A stretch of 64,000 bases of DNA from Microbulbifer taiwanensis (lineage in GTDB: Bacteria > Pseudomonadota > Gammaproteobacteria > Pseudomonadales > Cellvibrionaceae), in contig NZ_JACZFR010000014.1 in assembly GCF_014904815.1 (NCBI RefSeq), positions 1-64,000 of the forward strand, in the 5' to 3' direction. Position 1 is the stretch's first letter. The number at the start of each line of letters is the position of its first letter. The notes below the pieces were generated by a model. It did no database searches. It worked only from the letters and a program-made list of their open reading frames with translations, and had not been told where the DNA came from. Of this stretch, positions 12,184-19,631 are shown one piece after another. The position numbers and the translations under genes were made by a program.

Positions 12184-12199
12184 CCCCGGCCGGCCGGGG
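12184..12199. other. 16-base perfect GC palindrome between glmU and the E1 alpha gene
   Basis: CCCCGGCCGGCCGGGG is self-complementary and sits 49 bases before the E1 alpha start. There is no T run, so it is not a standard terminator. It may stabilise or separate the two transcripts. Confidence 0.45.
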
Positions 12200-12248
12200 G
12201 CCCTGCACCCATCTACACTTGCGCATCGGGAAGAAGAGGAATTGCCCG

Positions 12249-13340
12249 ATGCACAAACCCAGAATGCACCTGCTCGCCTCCTTCGATATCGCCCGGTTGC
12301 AGTACCTGGACGAAGAGGGGCGCGCGACCCAGGCGCTGCCGGATTTCGCCACCCCCGATACACTGCAGTCGCTCTACCGGCAGATGACCCTGGCGCGGCT
12401 GGTGGACGATCGCGCGGTCAAGCTGCAGCGCACCGGCCAGCTGGGCACCTACCCTTCCAGCCTCGGCCAGGAGGCCATCGGTGTCGGCGGGGGCGGCGCG
12501 CTGGAAAAGGACGACGTCTACTGCCCCTACTACCGCGAAACCGGCGCCCTGCTGGAGCGCGGTGTCGAAATCGAGGAGATTCTCGCCATCTGGGGCGGCG
12601 ACGAGCGCGGCCAGGATTACCGGCACGCCCGCCAGGACCTGCCCCTGTGCATCCCGATTGCCACCCAGTTGCTGCACGCCGCCGGTGTCGCCTTTGCGCT
12701 CAAGTACAAGCGCGAGCAACTGAATGAGCCGAACCGCGTCGCGGTCTCCTGCGCCGGCGACGGCGCCACTTCCCGCGGCGACTTTTACGAGGCGTTGAAC
12801 CTGGCCGGCGTCTGGCGGCTGCCGGTGGTCTTCGTGGTCAACAACAACCAGTGGGCCATCTCGGTGCCGCACGCGGCCCAGACCGCCAGCAAGACAGTGG
12901 CCCAGAAAGCCATAGCCGCGGGAATTCCCGGACTGCAGGTGGACGGCAACGACGTGATAGCCGTGCGCGCCGCGGTCGCGGACGCGGTGGCGCGCGCCCG
13001 CGACGGCGAGGGCCCGACGCTGATCGAGGCCACCAGCTATCGCCTCTGCGACCACACCACCGCCGACGATGCCGGCCGCTACCAGCCGCCGGGGGAAGTG
13101 GAGGAGGCCTGGCGGCGTGAGCCGCTGTCGCGCCTCGGCAATTACCTGCGCGGCGAGGGCCTGTGGGGCGACGCCCAGGAGGAGGAACTGCAACGGGAGC
13201 TGGCGGAGGTCATGGAGAAGGCGCTGCGCAGCTACACCGAGCGGCCGCGGGACAGGGACACCGCCATGTTTGATCACCTCTATGCAGAGCTGCCGGAGGC
13301 CTTTGTGGAGCAGTACCAACAGCTGGCGGGCCATCAATGA
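12249..13340 (+). CDS. pdhA: Thiamine-diphosphate-dependent 2-oxoacid dehydrogenase E1 alpha subunit
   Basis: Alpha subunit of a heterotetrameric E1 that decarboxylates a 2-oxoacid (pyruvate or branched-chain) and passes the acyl group to lipoyl-E2. It has 363 residues from ATG 12249, chosen because AGAGGA lies 8 bases upstream; a TTG at 12219 would add ten residues of no family similarity. The ThDP motif begins GDGATSRGDFYEALN and ends VVNNNQWAIS. The phosphorylation-loop region (TSYRLCDHTTADDAGRY) is of the bacterial type. It overlaps the E1 beta gene by four bases. The gene symbol is by family; pyruvate versus branched-chain specificity is not settled. Confidence 0.9.
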   Translation: MHKPRMHLLASFDIARLQYLDEEGRATQALPDFATPDTLQSLYRQMTLARLVDDRAVKLQRTGQLGTYPSSLGQEAIGVGGGGALEKDDVYCPYYRETGALLERGVEIEEILAIWGGDERGQDYRHARQDLPLCIPIATQLLHAAGVAFALKYKREQLNEPNRVAVSCAGDGATSRGDFYEALNLAGVWRLPVVFVVNNNQWAISVPHAAQTASKTVAQKAIAAGIPGLQVDGNDVIAVRAAVADAVARARDGEGPTLIEATSYRLCDHTTADDAGRYQPPGEVEEAWRREPLSRLGNYLRGEGLWGDAQEEELQRELAEVMEKALRSYTERPRDRDTAMFDHLYAELPEAFVEQYQQLAGHQ

Positions 13341-14332
13341 GCCAGATCACCCTGGTGGAAGCGGTGACCCTGGCGCTCGCTTATGAAATGCAGGCGGACC
13401 CCAGGGTGCTGGTTTTCGGCCAGGACGTGGGTCTCAACGGCGGCGTCTTCCGCGCCACCGAGGGACTGCAGGAGCGATTCGGTCGCGAGAGAGTGCTGGA
13501 TACGCCGCTGGCGGAAAACATGATCGCCGGAATCGCCGTAGGTATGGCCGCGCAGGGGCTGCGCCCGGTGGCGGAGTTCCAGTTTATGGGCTTTATCTAC
13601 CCGGGCCTGGACCAGATACTCAGCCACGCGGCGCGCTTCAGGAATCGCACCCGCGGGCGCCTGTCCTGTCCCGTCGTCTACCGGGCCCCCTATGGTGGCG
13701 GCATTCACGCGCCGGAACACCACTCCGAGAGTACCGAGGCACTGTTCGCGCATATTCCCGGCCTGCGCGTGGTGGTGCCCTCCTCCCCGGCGCGCGCCTA
13801 CGGTCTGCTGCTGGCGGCGATTCGCGATCCTGACCCGGTGATTTTCCTGGAGCCGAAGCGCATCTATCGCGCCGTGCGCCAGGAGGTGCCGGACAGCGGT
13901 GAGGCGCTGCCGCTGGACCGCTGCTTCCGGCTGCGCGAGGGTGCGGATATCACCCTGATCGCCTGGGGCGCCTCGCTGAAGGAGACACTGGCCGCCGCGG
14001 AGCAGCTGGCCGGCGAGGGTATAGAGGCGGAGGTCATAGATCCGGCCACCCTGAAGCCGCTGGATATCCACGCCGTTATCGACTCGCTGGAAAAGACCCA
14101 CCGCTGCCTGGTGGTACACGAGGCGGCGCGCTTCTGCGGGCTCGGCGCCGAAATTGCTGCACAGATCAATGAATACGCCTTCGACCTGCTGGATGCGCCG
14201 GTGCAGCGGGTGACCGGCTACGACACCGTCATGCCCTATTACCGACTGGAGGACAGTTATATTCCCGGTGTCGAGCAGATACTGGCAGCGGTGCGGGAGA
14301 CCCTGGACTATCCGGACGGGGGGCGGCGATGA
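13337..14332 (+). CDS. pdhB: 2-oxoacid dehydrogenase E1 beta subunit
   Basis: Partner of the preceding E1 alpha, 331 residues, a normal size. Recognisable family segments are VFGQDVGLNGGVFRAT, DTPLAENMIAGIAVGMA, and PVVYRAPYGGGIHAPEHHSE with its double His near the ThDP site; the C-terminal transketolase domain has the IDPATLKPLD motif. The start codon overlaps the E1 alpha stop (ATGA), and its own end overlaps the E2 start by four bases, so the three genes are translationally coupled. Confidence 0.93.
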   Translation: MSQITLVEAVTLALAYEMQADPRVLVFGQDVGLNGGVFRATEGLQERFGRERVLDTPLAENMIAGIAVGMAAQGLRPVAEFQFMGFIYPGLDQILSHAARFRNRTRGRLSCPVVYRAPYGGGIHAPEHHSESTEALFAHIPGLRVVVPSSPARAYGLLLAAIRDPDPVIFLEPKRIYRAVRQEVPDSGEALPLDRCFRLREGADITLIAWGASLKETLAAAEQLAGEGIEAEVIDPATLKPLDIHAVIDSLEKTHRCLVVHEAARFCGLGAEIAAQINEYAFDLLDAPVQRVTGYDTVMPYYRLEDSYIPGVEQILAAVRETLDYPDGGRR

Positions 14333-15492
14333 AGGTCTTCAAGCTGCCCGATTTGGGTGAAGGGCTGCCGGACGCGGTGATCCGCGAGTGGCACGTCGCC
14401 GAGGGAGACAGCATTGCCGCCCACCAGAGCCTGGTGACCGTGGAGACCGCCAAGGCGCTGGTGGAGGTGCCTGCCCCCTGGGGCGGCACTGTGGAGAAGC
14501 TGTTCGCTGCCGAGGACGAGACGGTCAATGTGGGCGAACCGCTGATCGGCTTCACCGAAGCCAGGGCCGGTGAGAAAGCCCCCCCTGTAGGAGTGGCCCA
14601 TGGCCGCGATCGGACTCGCGGCGAAGAAAAGCAGGCCGACTCAGGCACAGTCGTCGGCAGGATCCAGCAGACCGGCGAAGTGCTGGGACAGGAAATAGCC
14701 CCCACCGAAATTTCCCGTCGACTGGCTACCCCGTCGGTGCGCGCCCTGGCCCGTCGCCTGGGCGTGGACCTGGGTGAGTTGCAGCCAAAAGGTGAGCGCT
14801 TCAGCGCCGACGAGGTGCGCGCCGCCGCGGGGCGCAAACCCGCAGTGGAAAAGCGCAAAGAGCCGGCCAGCCCCGACGCCGAGATGTCCCCGGCCCGCCG
14901 CGCCATGGCCATGGCCATGAGTCGCGCCCGCGATGAAGTGGCGCCCATGACTCTGTGCGACCAGGTGGATATCTCCGCCTGGTGGGGGAAGGAGTCCGCC
15001 ACCCTGCGCCTGATTCGTGCGATGCAGCGGGCCTGCGAGGCAGAGCCAAACCTGAACGCCCTCTACGAAGACGGGCGCTTGAACCCTTCGGAGACCATCA
15101 ATATAGGCCTGGCGGTGGACTCGCCCCGCGGTCTCTTGGTGCCGGTGCTGAGGGATGTGGCCGCGCGCTCGGACGGGGCGCTGTTGCAACAGATAGAGGA
15201 CTACAAGGAACAGGCCCACACCAGGGGTATCGCCCAGAGCGACCTGCGGGGCGGCAGCATACTGCTGTCCAACTTCGGCGCCCTGGCCGGCCGCTATGCG
15301 ACCCCGGTGGTACTGCCGCCGATGGTGGCCATAATTGGCGCCGGGCGCACTTTCGAGGGCGTGGTTGCGGTGGACGGAAAACCCGCGGTGCGCGCTTTAC
15401 TCCCCCTCTCCATCAGCGCCGATCACCGCGCCGTCACCGGCGGCGAGCTGGCCCGGTTTCTCGGGGCCATGTTGGATTCCCTCTCTTCGTAG
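14329..15492 (+). CDS. 2-oxoacid dehydrogenase E2, dihydrolipoamide acyltransferase
   Basis: Core acyltransferase of the complex, 387 residues. One lipoyl domain (residues 1-78) has the lipoylated Lys42 in VETAKALVEV. A linker follows, then an E3/E1-binding domain (about 134-170, ATPSVRALARRLGVDLGELQ) and the catalytic domain (about 190-387). The active-site motif reads SADHRAVTGGE: His366 is present, but Thr370 stands where most E2 enzymes have Asp (HxxxDG). The linker segment of residues 86-94 is encoded by a REP-like repeat (14585-14610), and the stop codon lies in another small inverted repeat (15488-15517). No E3 gene follows, so a dihydrolipoamide dehydrogenase encoded elsewhere must serve it. 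Confidence 0.93.
   Translation: MKVFKLPDLGEGLPDAVIREWHVAEGDSIAAHQSLVTVETAKALVEVPAPWGGTVEKLFAAEDETVNVGEPLIGFTEARAGEKAPPVGVAHGRDRTRGEEKQADSGTVVGRIQQTGEVLGQEIAPTEISRRLATPSVRALARRLGVDLGELQPKGERFSADEVRAAAGRKPAVEKRKEPASPDAEMSPARRAMAMAMSRARDEVAPMTLCDQVDISAWWGKESATLRLIRAMQRACEAEPNLNALYEDGRLNPSETINIGLAVDSPRGLLVPVLRDVAARSDGALLQQIEDYKEQAHTRGIAQSDLRGGSILLSNFGALAGRYATPVVLPPMVAIIGAGRTFEGVVAVDGKPAVRALLPLSISADHRAVTGGELARFLGAMLDSLSS
14585..14610 (+). repeat. REP-like half element inside the E2 coding sequence
   Basis: This segment starts CTGTAGGAGTGGCCCATGGC and is 23/26 identical to the reverse complement of 41-66. It is read in frame as PVGVAHGRD between the lipoyl and E3-binding domains, without breaking the gene. 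Confidence 0.75.
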
Positions 15493-15517
15493 GCTGCGCT
15501 CCTCTGCCCATCCTACG
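15488..15517. repeat. Small inverted repeat containing the E2 stop codon
   Basis: CGTAGG (15488-15493) pairs with CCTACG (15512-15517). The TAG stop of the E2 gene is bases 15490-15492. The ends resemble the GTAGG...CCTAC borders of the other REP-like elements. It may act as a weak terminator before glmR. Confidence 0.45.
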
Positions 15518-15569
15518 GTTCCACGACTCTGATAAATCTTTGTGGGAATCTCGGTTTCACTTTGCTATC

Positions 15570-15594
15570 GTTAAGTTTCAAATCGAAACTTAAC
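15570..15594. promoter_or_regulatory. Perfect inverted repeat, probable GlmR operator
   Basis: GTTAAGTTTC - 5 bases - GAAACTTAAC, 10-base perfect arms, ending 6 bases before the glmR start. DeoR-family repressors commonly bind TTTC/GAAA-type inverted repeats in their own promoters, so autoregulation is the likely role (inference). I found no second copy before glmS. Confidence 0.7.
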
Positions 15595-15599
15595 CGATC

Positions 15600-16370
15600 A
15601 TGTCCAAACGCAATACCCAGCAACGCCGTCACCAGATACTGGCCCTGCTCAACGAGGCGGGAGAGGCCAGCGTAGAGAAATTGGCGCGCCAGTTCGAAAC
15701 ATCAGAAGTTACGATTCGCAAGGATCTGACCGCGATGGAGAACAGCGGCCTGCTGCTGAGACGCCACGGTGGCGCCATCCCGGTGCCGCGGGAACTGGTG
15801 ATCGAGGAGGCGCCGTCCGAGGTCAAGCGCGCCATAGGCCGCGCCGCCGCGGCACTGATTCCGGATCACCACCGCATAGTGATCGACTATGGCCGCACCA
15901 CCGCGGCCATGATCCCGGAGCTGGAGCGCAAGCGCGGCCTGGTGGTGATGACCAACTCGCTGCATGTGGCCAACGCCCTGCGCGAGCTGGAGAACGAGCC
16001 CACCCTGCTGATGACCGGCGGCACCTGGGATCCGCACTTCGAGGCCTTCCAGGGCCAGGTGGCCGAGCAGGTGTTGCGCGGCTACGACTTCGACCGCGCC
16101 TTTATCGGCGCCGATGGCATAGACCTGGAGCGCGGCACCTGCACCTTCAACGAGCAGATAGGCCTGTCGCGGGTGATGGCGGAGGTGGCGCGCGAGGTGG
16201 TGGTGCTGGCGGAATCCAGCAAGGTCGGGCGGCGCATCCCCAATCTGGAACTGCCCTGGGAGCAGGTGAATACATTGGTGACCGACAGCGGCCTGGACGA
16301 CGGTGTCCGGGCGCAGCTGGAGGCGCTCGGCGTGCGGGTTATCTGCGCGGAAGTGAGTACTCACGCCTGA
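15600..16370 (+). CDS. glmR: DeoR-family transcriptional regulator upstream of glmS
   Basis: Cytoplasmic repressor-type regulator of 256 residues. The N-terminal DeoR winged helix-turn-helix (residues 6-60) contains RRHQILALLNEAGEASVEKLA and SEVTIRKDLTAMENSGLLLR; here the shorter markers VTIRKDL and RRHGGA are diagnostic. The C-terminal half is the ISOCOT sugar-phosphate sensor fold with DYGRTTAAMIP, LLMTGGTWDP and FIGADGIDLERG. In Pseudomonas aeruginosa the gene in the same position (between glmU and glmS) is glmR, which controls amino-sugar synthesis. The name is taken from that position and family. It lies 63 bases before glmS. Confidence 0.88.
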   Translation: MSKRNTQQRRHQILALLNEAGEASVEKLARQFETSEVTIRKDLTAMENSGLLLRRHGGAIPVPRELVIEEAPSEVKRAIGRAAAALIPDHHRIVIDYGRTTAAMIPELERKRGLVVMTNSLHVANALRELENEPTLLMTGGTWDPHFEAFQGQVAEQVLRGYDFDRAFIGADGIDLERGTCTFNEQIGLSRVMAEVAREVVVLAESSKVGRRIPNLELPWEQVNTLVTDSGLDDGVRAQLEALGVRVICAEVSTHA

Positions 16371-16433
16371 TTCCGTCCCCCGGGGGCGGCGGACTGGCGC
16401 TATATTTTTCTGAGAATTACCGAGGTTGAAGTT

Positions 16434-18278
16434 ATGTGTGGAATCGTCGGCGCGCTGGCCCAGCGCAATGTCAATGAAATCCTGCTGGAAGGGCTGCGGC
16501 GCCTGGAGTACCGCGGCTATGACTCCGCCGGCGTCTGCCTGCTGGACGGCGACCGCCAGCTGCAGCTGCGCAAGAGCCAGGGCAAGGTCGCGGACCTGGA
16601 GACGCGCCTGGACGCGGAGCCGGCGTCCGGTCGCCTCGGCATAGCCCACACCCGCTGGGCCACCCACGGCGCCCCGTCGGACGTCAACTCGCACCCGCAT
16701 GTATCCGACAATATTGCCCTGGTCCACAACGGTATCATCGAGAACTACCAGTCCCTGCGCACCCAGTTGCAGGACAAGGGCTACCGGTTCCTGTCCGACA
16801 CCGACACAGAGGTGGTGGTACACCTGATTCACTCCCTGGCGGCCTCCGGTCGCAACCTGCTGGCGGCGGTCACCGAGGCCACCAAGCAGCTGGAAGGTGC
16901 CTACGCGCTGGGGGTTATCAGTGCCGATGAGCCTGAGGTGCTGGTCTGCGCCAGATCCGGCAGCCCGCTGGTGGTGGGCGTCGGTATCGAGGAGAACTTT
17001 ATCGCTTCGGACCCCATGGCCCTGCGCCAGGTCACCGATCGCTTTATCTATCTCGAGGAGGGCGACGTGGCCGAGATCACCCTCGGCGGCATCGCCGTGC
17101 GCGACAAGCTGGGCGAAGAGGTCAGCCGCCCGGTGCACAAGCTGAACGGCGGTCACGATGCCGCCGACAAGGGCCGCTACCGCCACTATATGCAGAAGGA
17201 AATCTTCGAGCAGCCTCAGGTGGTGGAGGCCACCCTGGCCGGCCGCATCGGCGAAAAATCGGTGTTGTCCGAGGCCCTCGGTGCCCGCGCCCACGAGATA
17301 CTGCCGGAAGTGAAACAGGTGCAGATAGTCGCCTGCGGCACCAGCTATCACGCCGGCCTGGTGGCCCGCTACTGGCTGGAGGACTGGGCCGGTATCCCCT
17401 GCTCCGTCGAGGTGGCCAGCGAAATCCGTTACCGCAAGACCGCGGTGCGCCCGGGCACCCTCTTCGTGACCATCTCCCAGTCCGGGGAGACAGCCGACAC
17501 ATTGGCGGCGCTGCGCCAGGCCCGCCAACAAGGACAAGAGGAACTCGGCTACCTGGCCTCGCTGACCATCTGTAATGTGCCCAACAGCTCCCTGGTGCGG
17601 GAGTCCGAGTTGTCCCTGATGACCGAGGCGGGCCCGGAGATCGGCGTCGCCTCCACCAAGGCTTTCACCACCCAGCTGGTCGCGCTGCAGCTCTTCTGCA
17701 TCGCCCTGGCCAAGGTCAACGGCTTGCCGGCCGAACGGGAGGCGGAACTGGTCTCTGCCCTGCACCAGCTGCCGCAACTGATGGAACAGTTCACCGGCCT
17801 GGACAGGCTGGTACAGCAGACCAGCGAGGCTTTCGCCGAGAAGCACCACGCGCTCTTCCTCGGCCGCGGCGTCGAGTATCCGATTGCCTTGGAGGGCGCG
17901 CTGAAGCTGAAGGAGATCTCCTATATCCACGCCGAGGCCTACCCCGCTGGCGAGTTGAAGCACGGCCCGCTGGCGCTGGTGGATGCGGATATGCCGGTGA
18001 TCGTCGTCGCACCCAACGACGAGCTGCTGGAGAAGCTGAAATCCAACCTGCAGGAAGTGCGCGCCCGCGGCGGCCAGTTATTCGTATTCGCCAGCCCGGA
18101 GGCCGGCTTCGCCAGCGAGCCCGGCGTCACCGTGGTGGAAGTGCCGGACGCACCCGAGAGCCTGTCACCGATCCTGTACACCGTGCCGCTGCAGTTGCTC
18201 AGCTACCATGTGGCGCTGCTGAAAGGTACGGATGTGGACCAGCCGCGCAACCTGGCCAAATCGGTAACGGTGGAGTGA
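16434..18278 (+). CDS. glmS: Glutamine--fructose-6-phosphate aminotransferase (isomerizing)
   Basis: Converts fructose-6-P and glutamine to glucosamine-6-P, the first step toward UDP-GlcNAc. It has 614 residues, close to the E. coli length (609). The N-terminal Ntn amidotransferase begins [13 protein letters not shown], exposing Cys1 after Met removal, with HTRWATHG and NGIIENY. The two C-terminal SIS domains contain [24 protein letters not shown] and the conserved end [13 protein letters not shown] lies 9 bases before the ATG. It acts with glmU (10755) in one pathway although three dehydrogenase genes and glmR stand between them. Confidence 0.98.
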   Translation: MCGIVGALAQRNVNEILLEGLRRLEYRGYDSAGVCLLDGDRQLQLRKSQGKVADLETRLDAEPASGRLGIAHTRWATHGAPSDVNSHPHVSDNIALVHNGIIENYQSLRTQLQDKGYRFLSDTDTEVVVHLIHSLAASGRNLLAAVTEATKQLEGAYALGVISADEPEVLVCARSGSPLVVGVGIEENFIASDPMALRQVTDRFIYLEEGDVAEITLGGIAVRDKLGEEVSRPVHKLNGGHDAADKGRYRHYMQKEIFEQPQVVEATLAGRIGEKSVLSEALGARAHEILPEVKQVQIVACGTSYHAGLVARYWLEDWAGIPCSVEVASEIRYRKTAVRPGTLFVTISQSGETADTLAALRQARQQGQEELGYLASLTICNVPNSSLVRESELSLMTEAGPEIGVASTKAFTTQLVALQLFCIALAKVNGLPAEREAELVSALHQLPQLMEQFTGLDRLVQQTSEAFAEKHHALFLGRGVEYPIALEGALKLKEISYIHAEAYPAGELKHGPLALVDADMPVIVVAPNDELLEKLKSNLQEVRARGGQLFVFASPEAGFASEPGVTVVEVPDAPESLSPILYTVPLQLLSYHVALLKGTDVDQPRNLAKSVTVE

Positions 18279-18326
18279 TTGTGTCCTGAGATGATCGCCG
18301 CCAGCTGGCCGGTTGATTTACGGGGG

Positions 18327-18344
18327 TGCAGATTTTAATCTGCA
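18327..18344. promoter_or_regulatory. 18-base perfect palindrome upstream of the AraC-type gene
   Basis: TGCAGATTTTAATCTGCA is fully self-complementary and lies 32 bases before the probable start of the AraC-type gene. It could be an operator for that regulator; it lacks the T run of a terminator for glmS. Confidence 0.45.
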
Positions 18345-18376
18345 TCCCAAGATCTCTGGCAAGAAGAACAAAAAAC

Positions 18377-19492
18377 ATGCCGGACCAATGGATACTATCG
18401 ATTGGCTTTGCCTGCTTCTTGATGGCCAGCCTGGTGGCAGTGGCAACCCCGGCCAGGAATTTCCCGTGGACCTTGCGCCTGTTCCTGTTCATTCTGGGAT
18501 CTGCCGCCCTGCAGATGTCGCTGGTGCGATTCGGCTTAGCCGAGCGTTTTGCTGCGCTTACCTTTCTGATGGATCCTCTGGATATCGCCTTTGCGCCGCT
18601 CGCCTACCTATATTTGCGAAACCTGAATGGCAAATCCATACCCGTTTGGCGATTGTGCCTGCATTTCGTGCCGTCCCTCGTCGCTATCCTGGCGACGATT
18701 CCCTTCTGGTCAAGTCACGCTGAAAACAAGATCAACTATTACCGCGCCAGCATGGATTTCTCCAATTGGCGCTGGCCATCCGATGAAGGCACTGTTTGGA
18801 TCATTCTTGTTCAACTCCTGCTCTACTCGCCCTTTGTCCTGGTTGAGTACCAGCGTCATATCCGTCAATACGACGGCCAGGTGCCAATGCATCGTCTTTG
18901 GCTTCACTGGTTTGTCGGCAGTTACTATGCATTGTGGCTGTTGATCGGTGCCCTGGCATTGCTGCAATTCCAGGTGTCCCTGCGATATCTTTTGCTGCTG
19001 GGGCTTCTGGTATTTATTGCCAGTTTTGTCATCGTGCTTCTGCGGGACCCCAACGCGATTTCCGGGGAATCCGATACAGAAAGGGTGCATCAGACCTGGC
19101 GATTTGCCATCGCTGCAGATGGCCTGGCAACACTGGCGGACAGACTTCATCAATATATGAGAATTACTCGATGTTATCTGGACTCCAGCCTGTCGCTACA
19201 GGAACTGTCGCGCCACCTGAAAACACAGCCGGCCAAACTCACCAGGGTGTTCAATCAGCATCTGGATATCGGCTTTTATGACTATGTGAACAACTACCGG
19301 ATAAAAGCGGCGAAAAAAATGCTGTCAGACCCGGCGCGCAAAGCATTGTCGGTAACCGACATCATGCTGGCGAGCGGTTTCAGCAGCAACTCCGTTTTTT
19401 ACGCCAACTTCAAGGCTGATACCGGTCTGACACCGGCCCAGTACCGAAAATCTAAGATAGAGAAGTCCGGCGCTACCGCTGAGCTCCCCTGA
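18377..19492 (+). CDS. Membrane-anchored AraC-family transcriptional regulator
   Basis: 371 residues from ATG 18377 (AAGAAG upstream); a GTG at 18326 would lengthen it but falls inside the palindrome. Residues 1-240 contain about seven hydrophobic segments (for example WILSIGFACFLMASLVAVA, LFLFILGSAALQM, YLLLLGLLVFIASFVIVLL). The C-terminal 100 residues form the AraC double helix-turn-helix: LSLQELSRHLKTQPAKLTRV, then VTDIMLASGFSSNSVFYANF and the signature end TGLTPAQYRKS. Such seven-helix AraC regulators are seen in marine bacteria; the signal sensed is unknown. The M19-like gene follows in the same direction after 139 bases and is a plausible target. Confidence 0.88.
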   Translation: MPDQWILSIGFACFLMASLVAVATPARNFPWTLRLFLFILGSAALQMSLVRFGLAERFAALTFLMDPLDIAFAPLAYLYLRNLNGKSIPVWRLCLHFVPSLVAILATIPFWSSHAENKINYYRASMDFSNWRWPSDEGTVWIILVQLLLYSPFVLVEYQRHIRQYDGQVPMHRLWLHWFVGSYYALWLLIGALALLQFQVSLRYLLLLGLLVFIASFVIVLLRDPNAISGESDTERVHQTWRFAIAADGLATLADRLHQYMRITRCYLDSSLSLQELSRHLKTQPAKLTRVFNQHLDIGFYDYVNNYRIKAAKKMLSDPARKALSVTDIMLASGFSSNSVFYANFKADTGLTPAQYRKSKIEKSGATAELP

Positions 19493-19517
19493 AAAAGACC
19501 GCTTTCAGTTTTCTTTT
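19489..19517 (+). terminator. Possible weak intrinsic terminator
   Basis: CTGAAA (19489-19494) pairs with TTTCAG (19503-19508), followed by TTTTCTTTT. The stem is short and overlaps the AraC-type stop codon. Confidence 0.35.
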
Positions 19518-19521
19518 GATA

Positions 19522-19534
19522 CAACAAGTTGTTG
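19522..19534. promoter_or_regulatory. Small palindrome CAACAAGTTGTTG, possible operator
   Basis: Six-base arms CAACAA / TTGTTG flank a central G, 98 bases before the M19-like gene. Its position suggests a regulator site; the binding protein is not known. Confidence 0.3.
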
Positions 19535-19631
19535 ATCTGTAAAGGGGAATTATTTTTTTTCGGTTCGTTGTCGATACGGAAGTCACAGTTGCCGGATCTC
19601 CCTATAGTTTTCCCTCCCCCAAAGCGATGCG

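Noticed and set aside
12184-12199. Terminator of glmU
   Set aside because: The palindrome is strong but lacks a T run and stands close to the next start, so it is listed only as a structure.
15702-17963. Long open frame (753 codons) on the minus strand over glmR and glmS
   Set aside because: It is antisense to two clear genes, rich in Gln, Gly and His as expected from GC-biased reverse frames, and has no domain or ribosome site.
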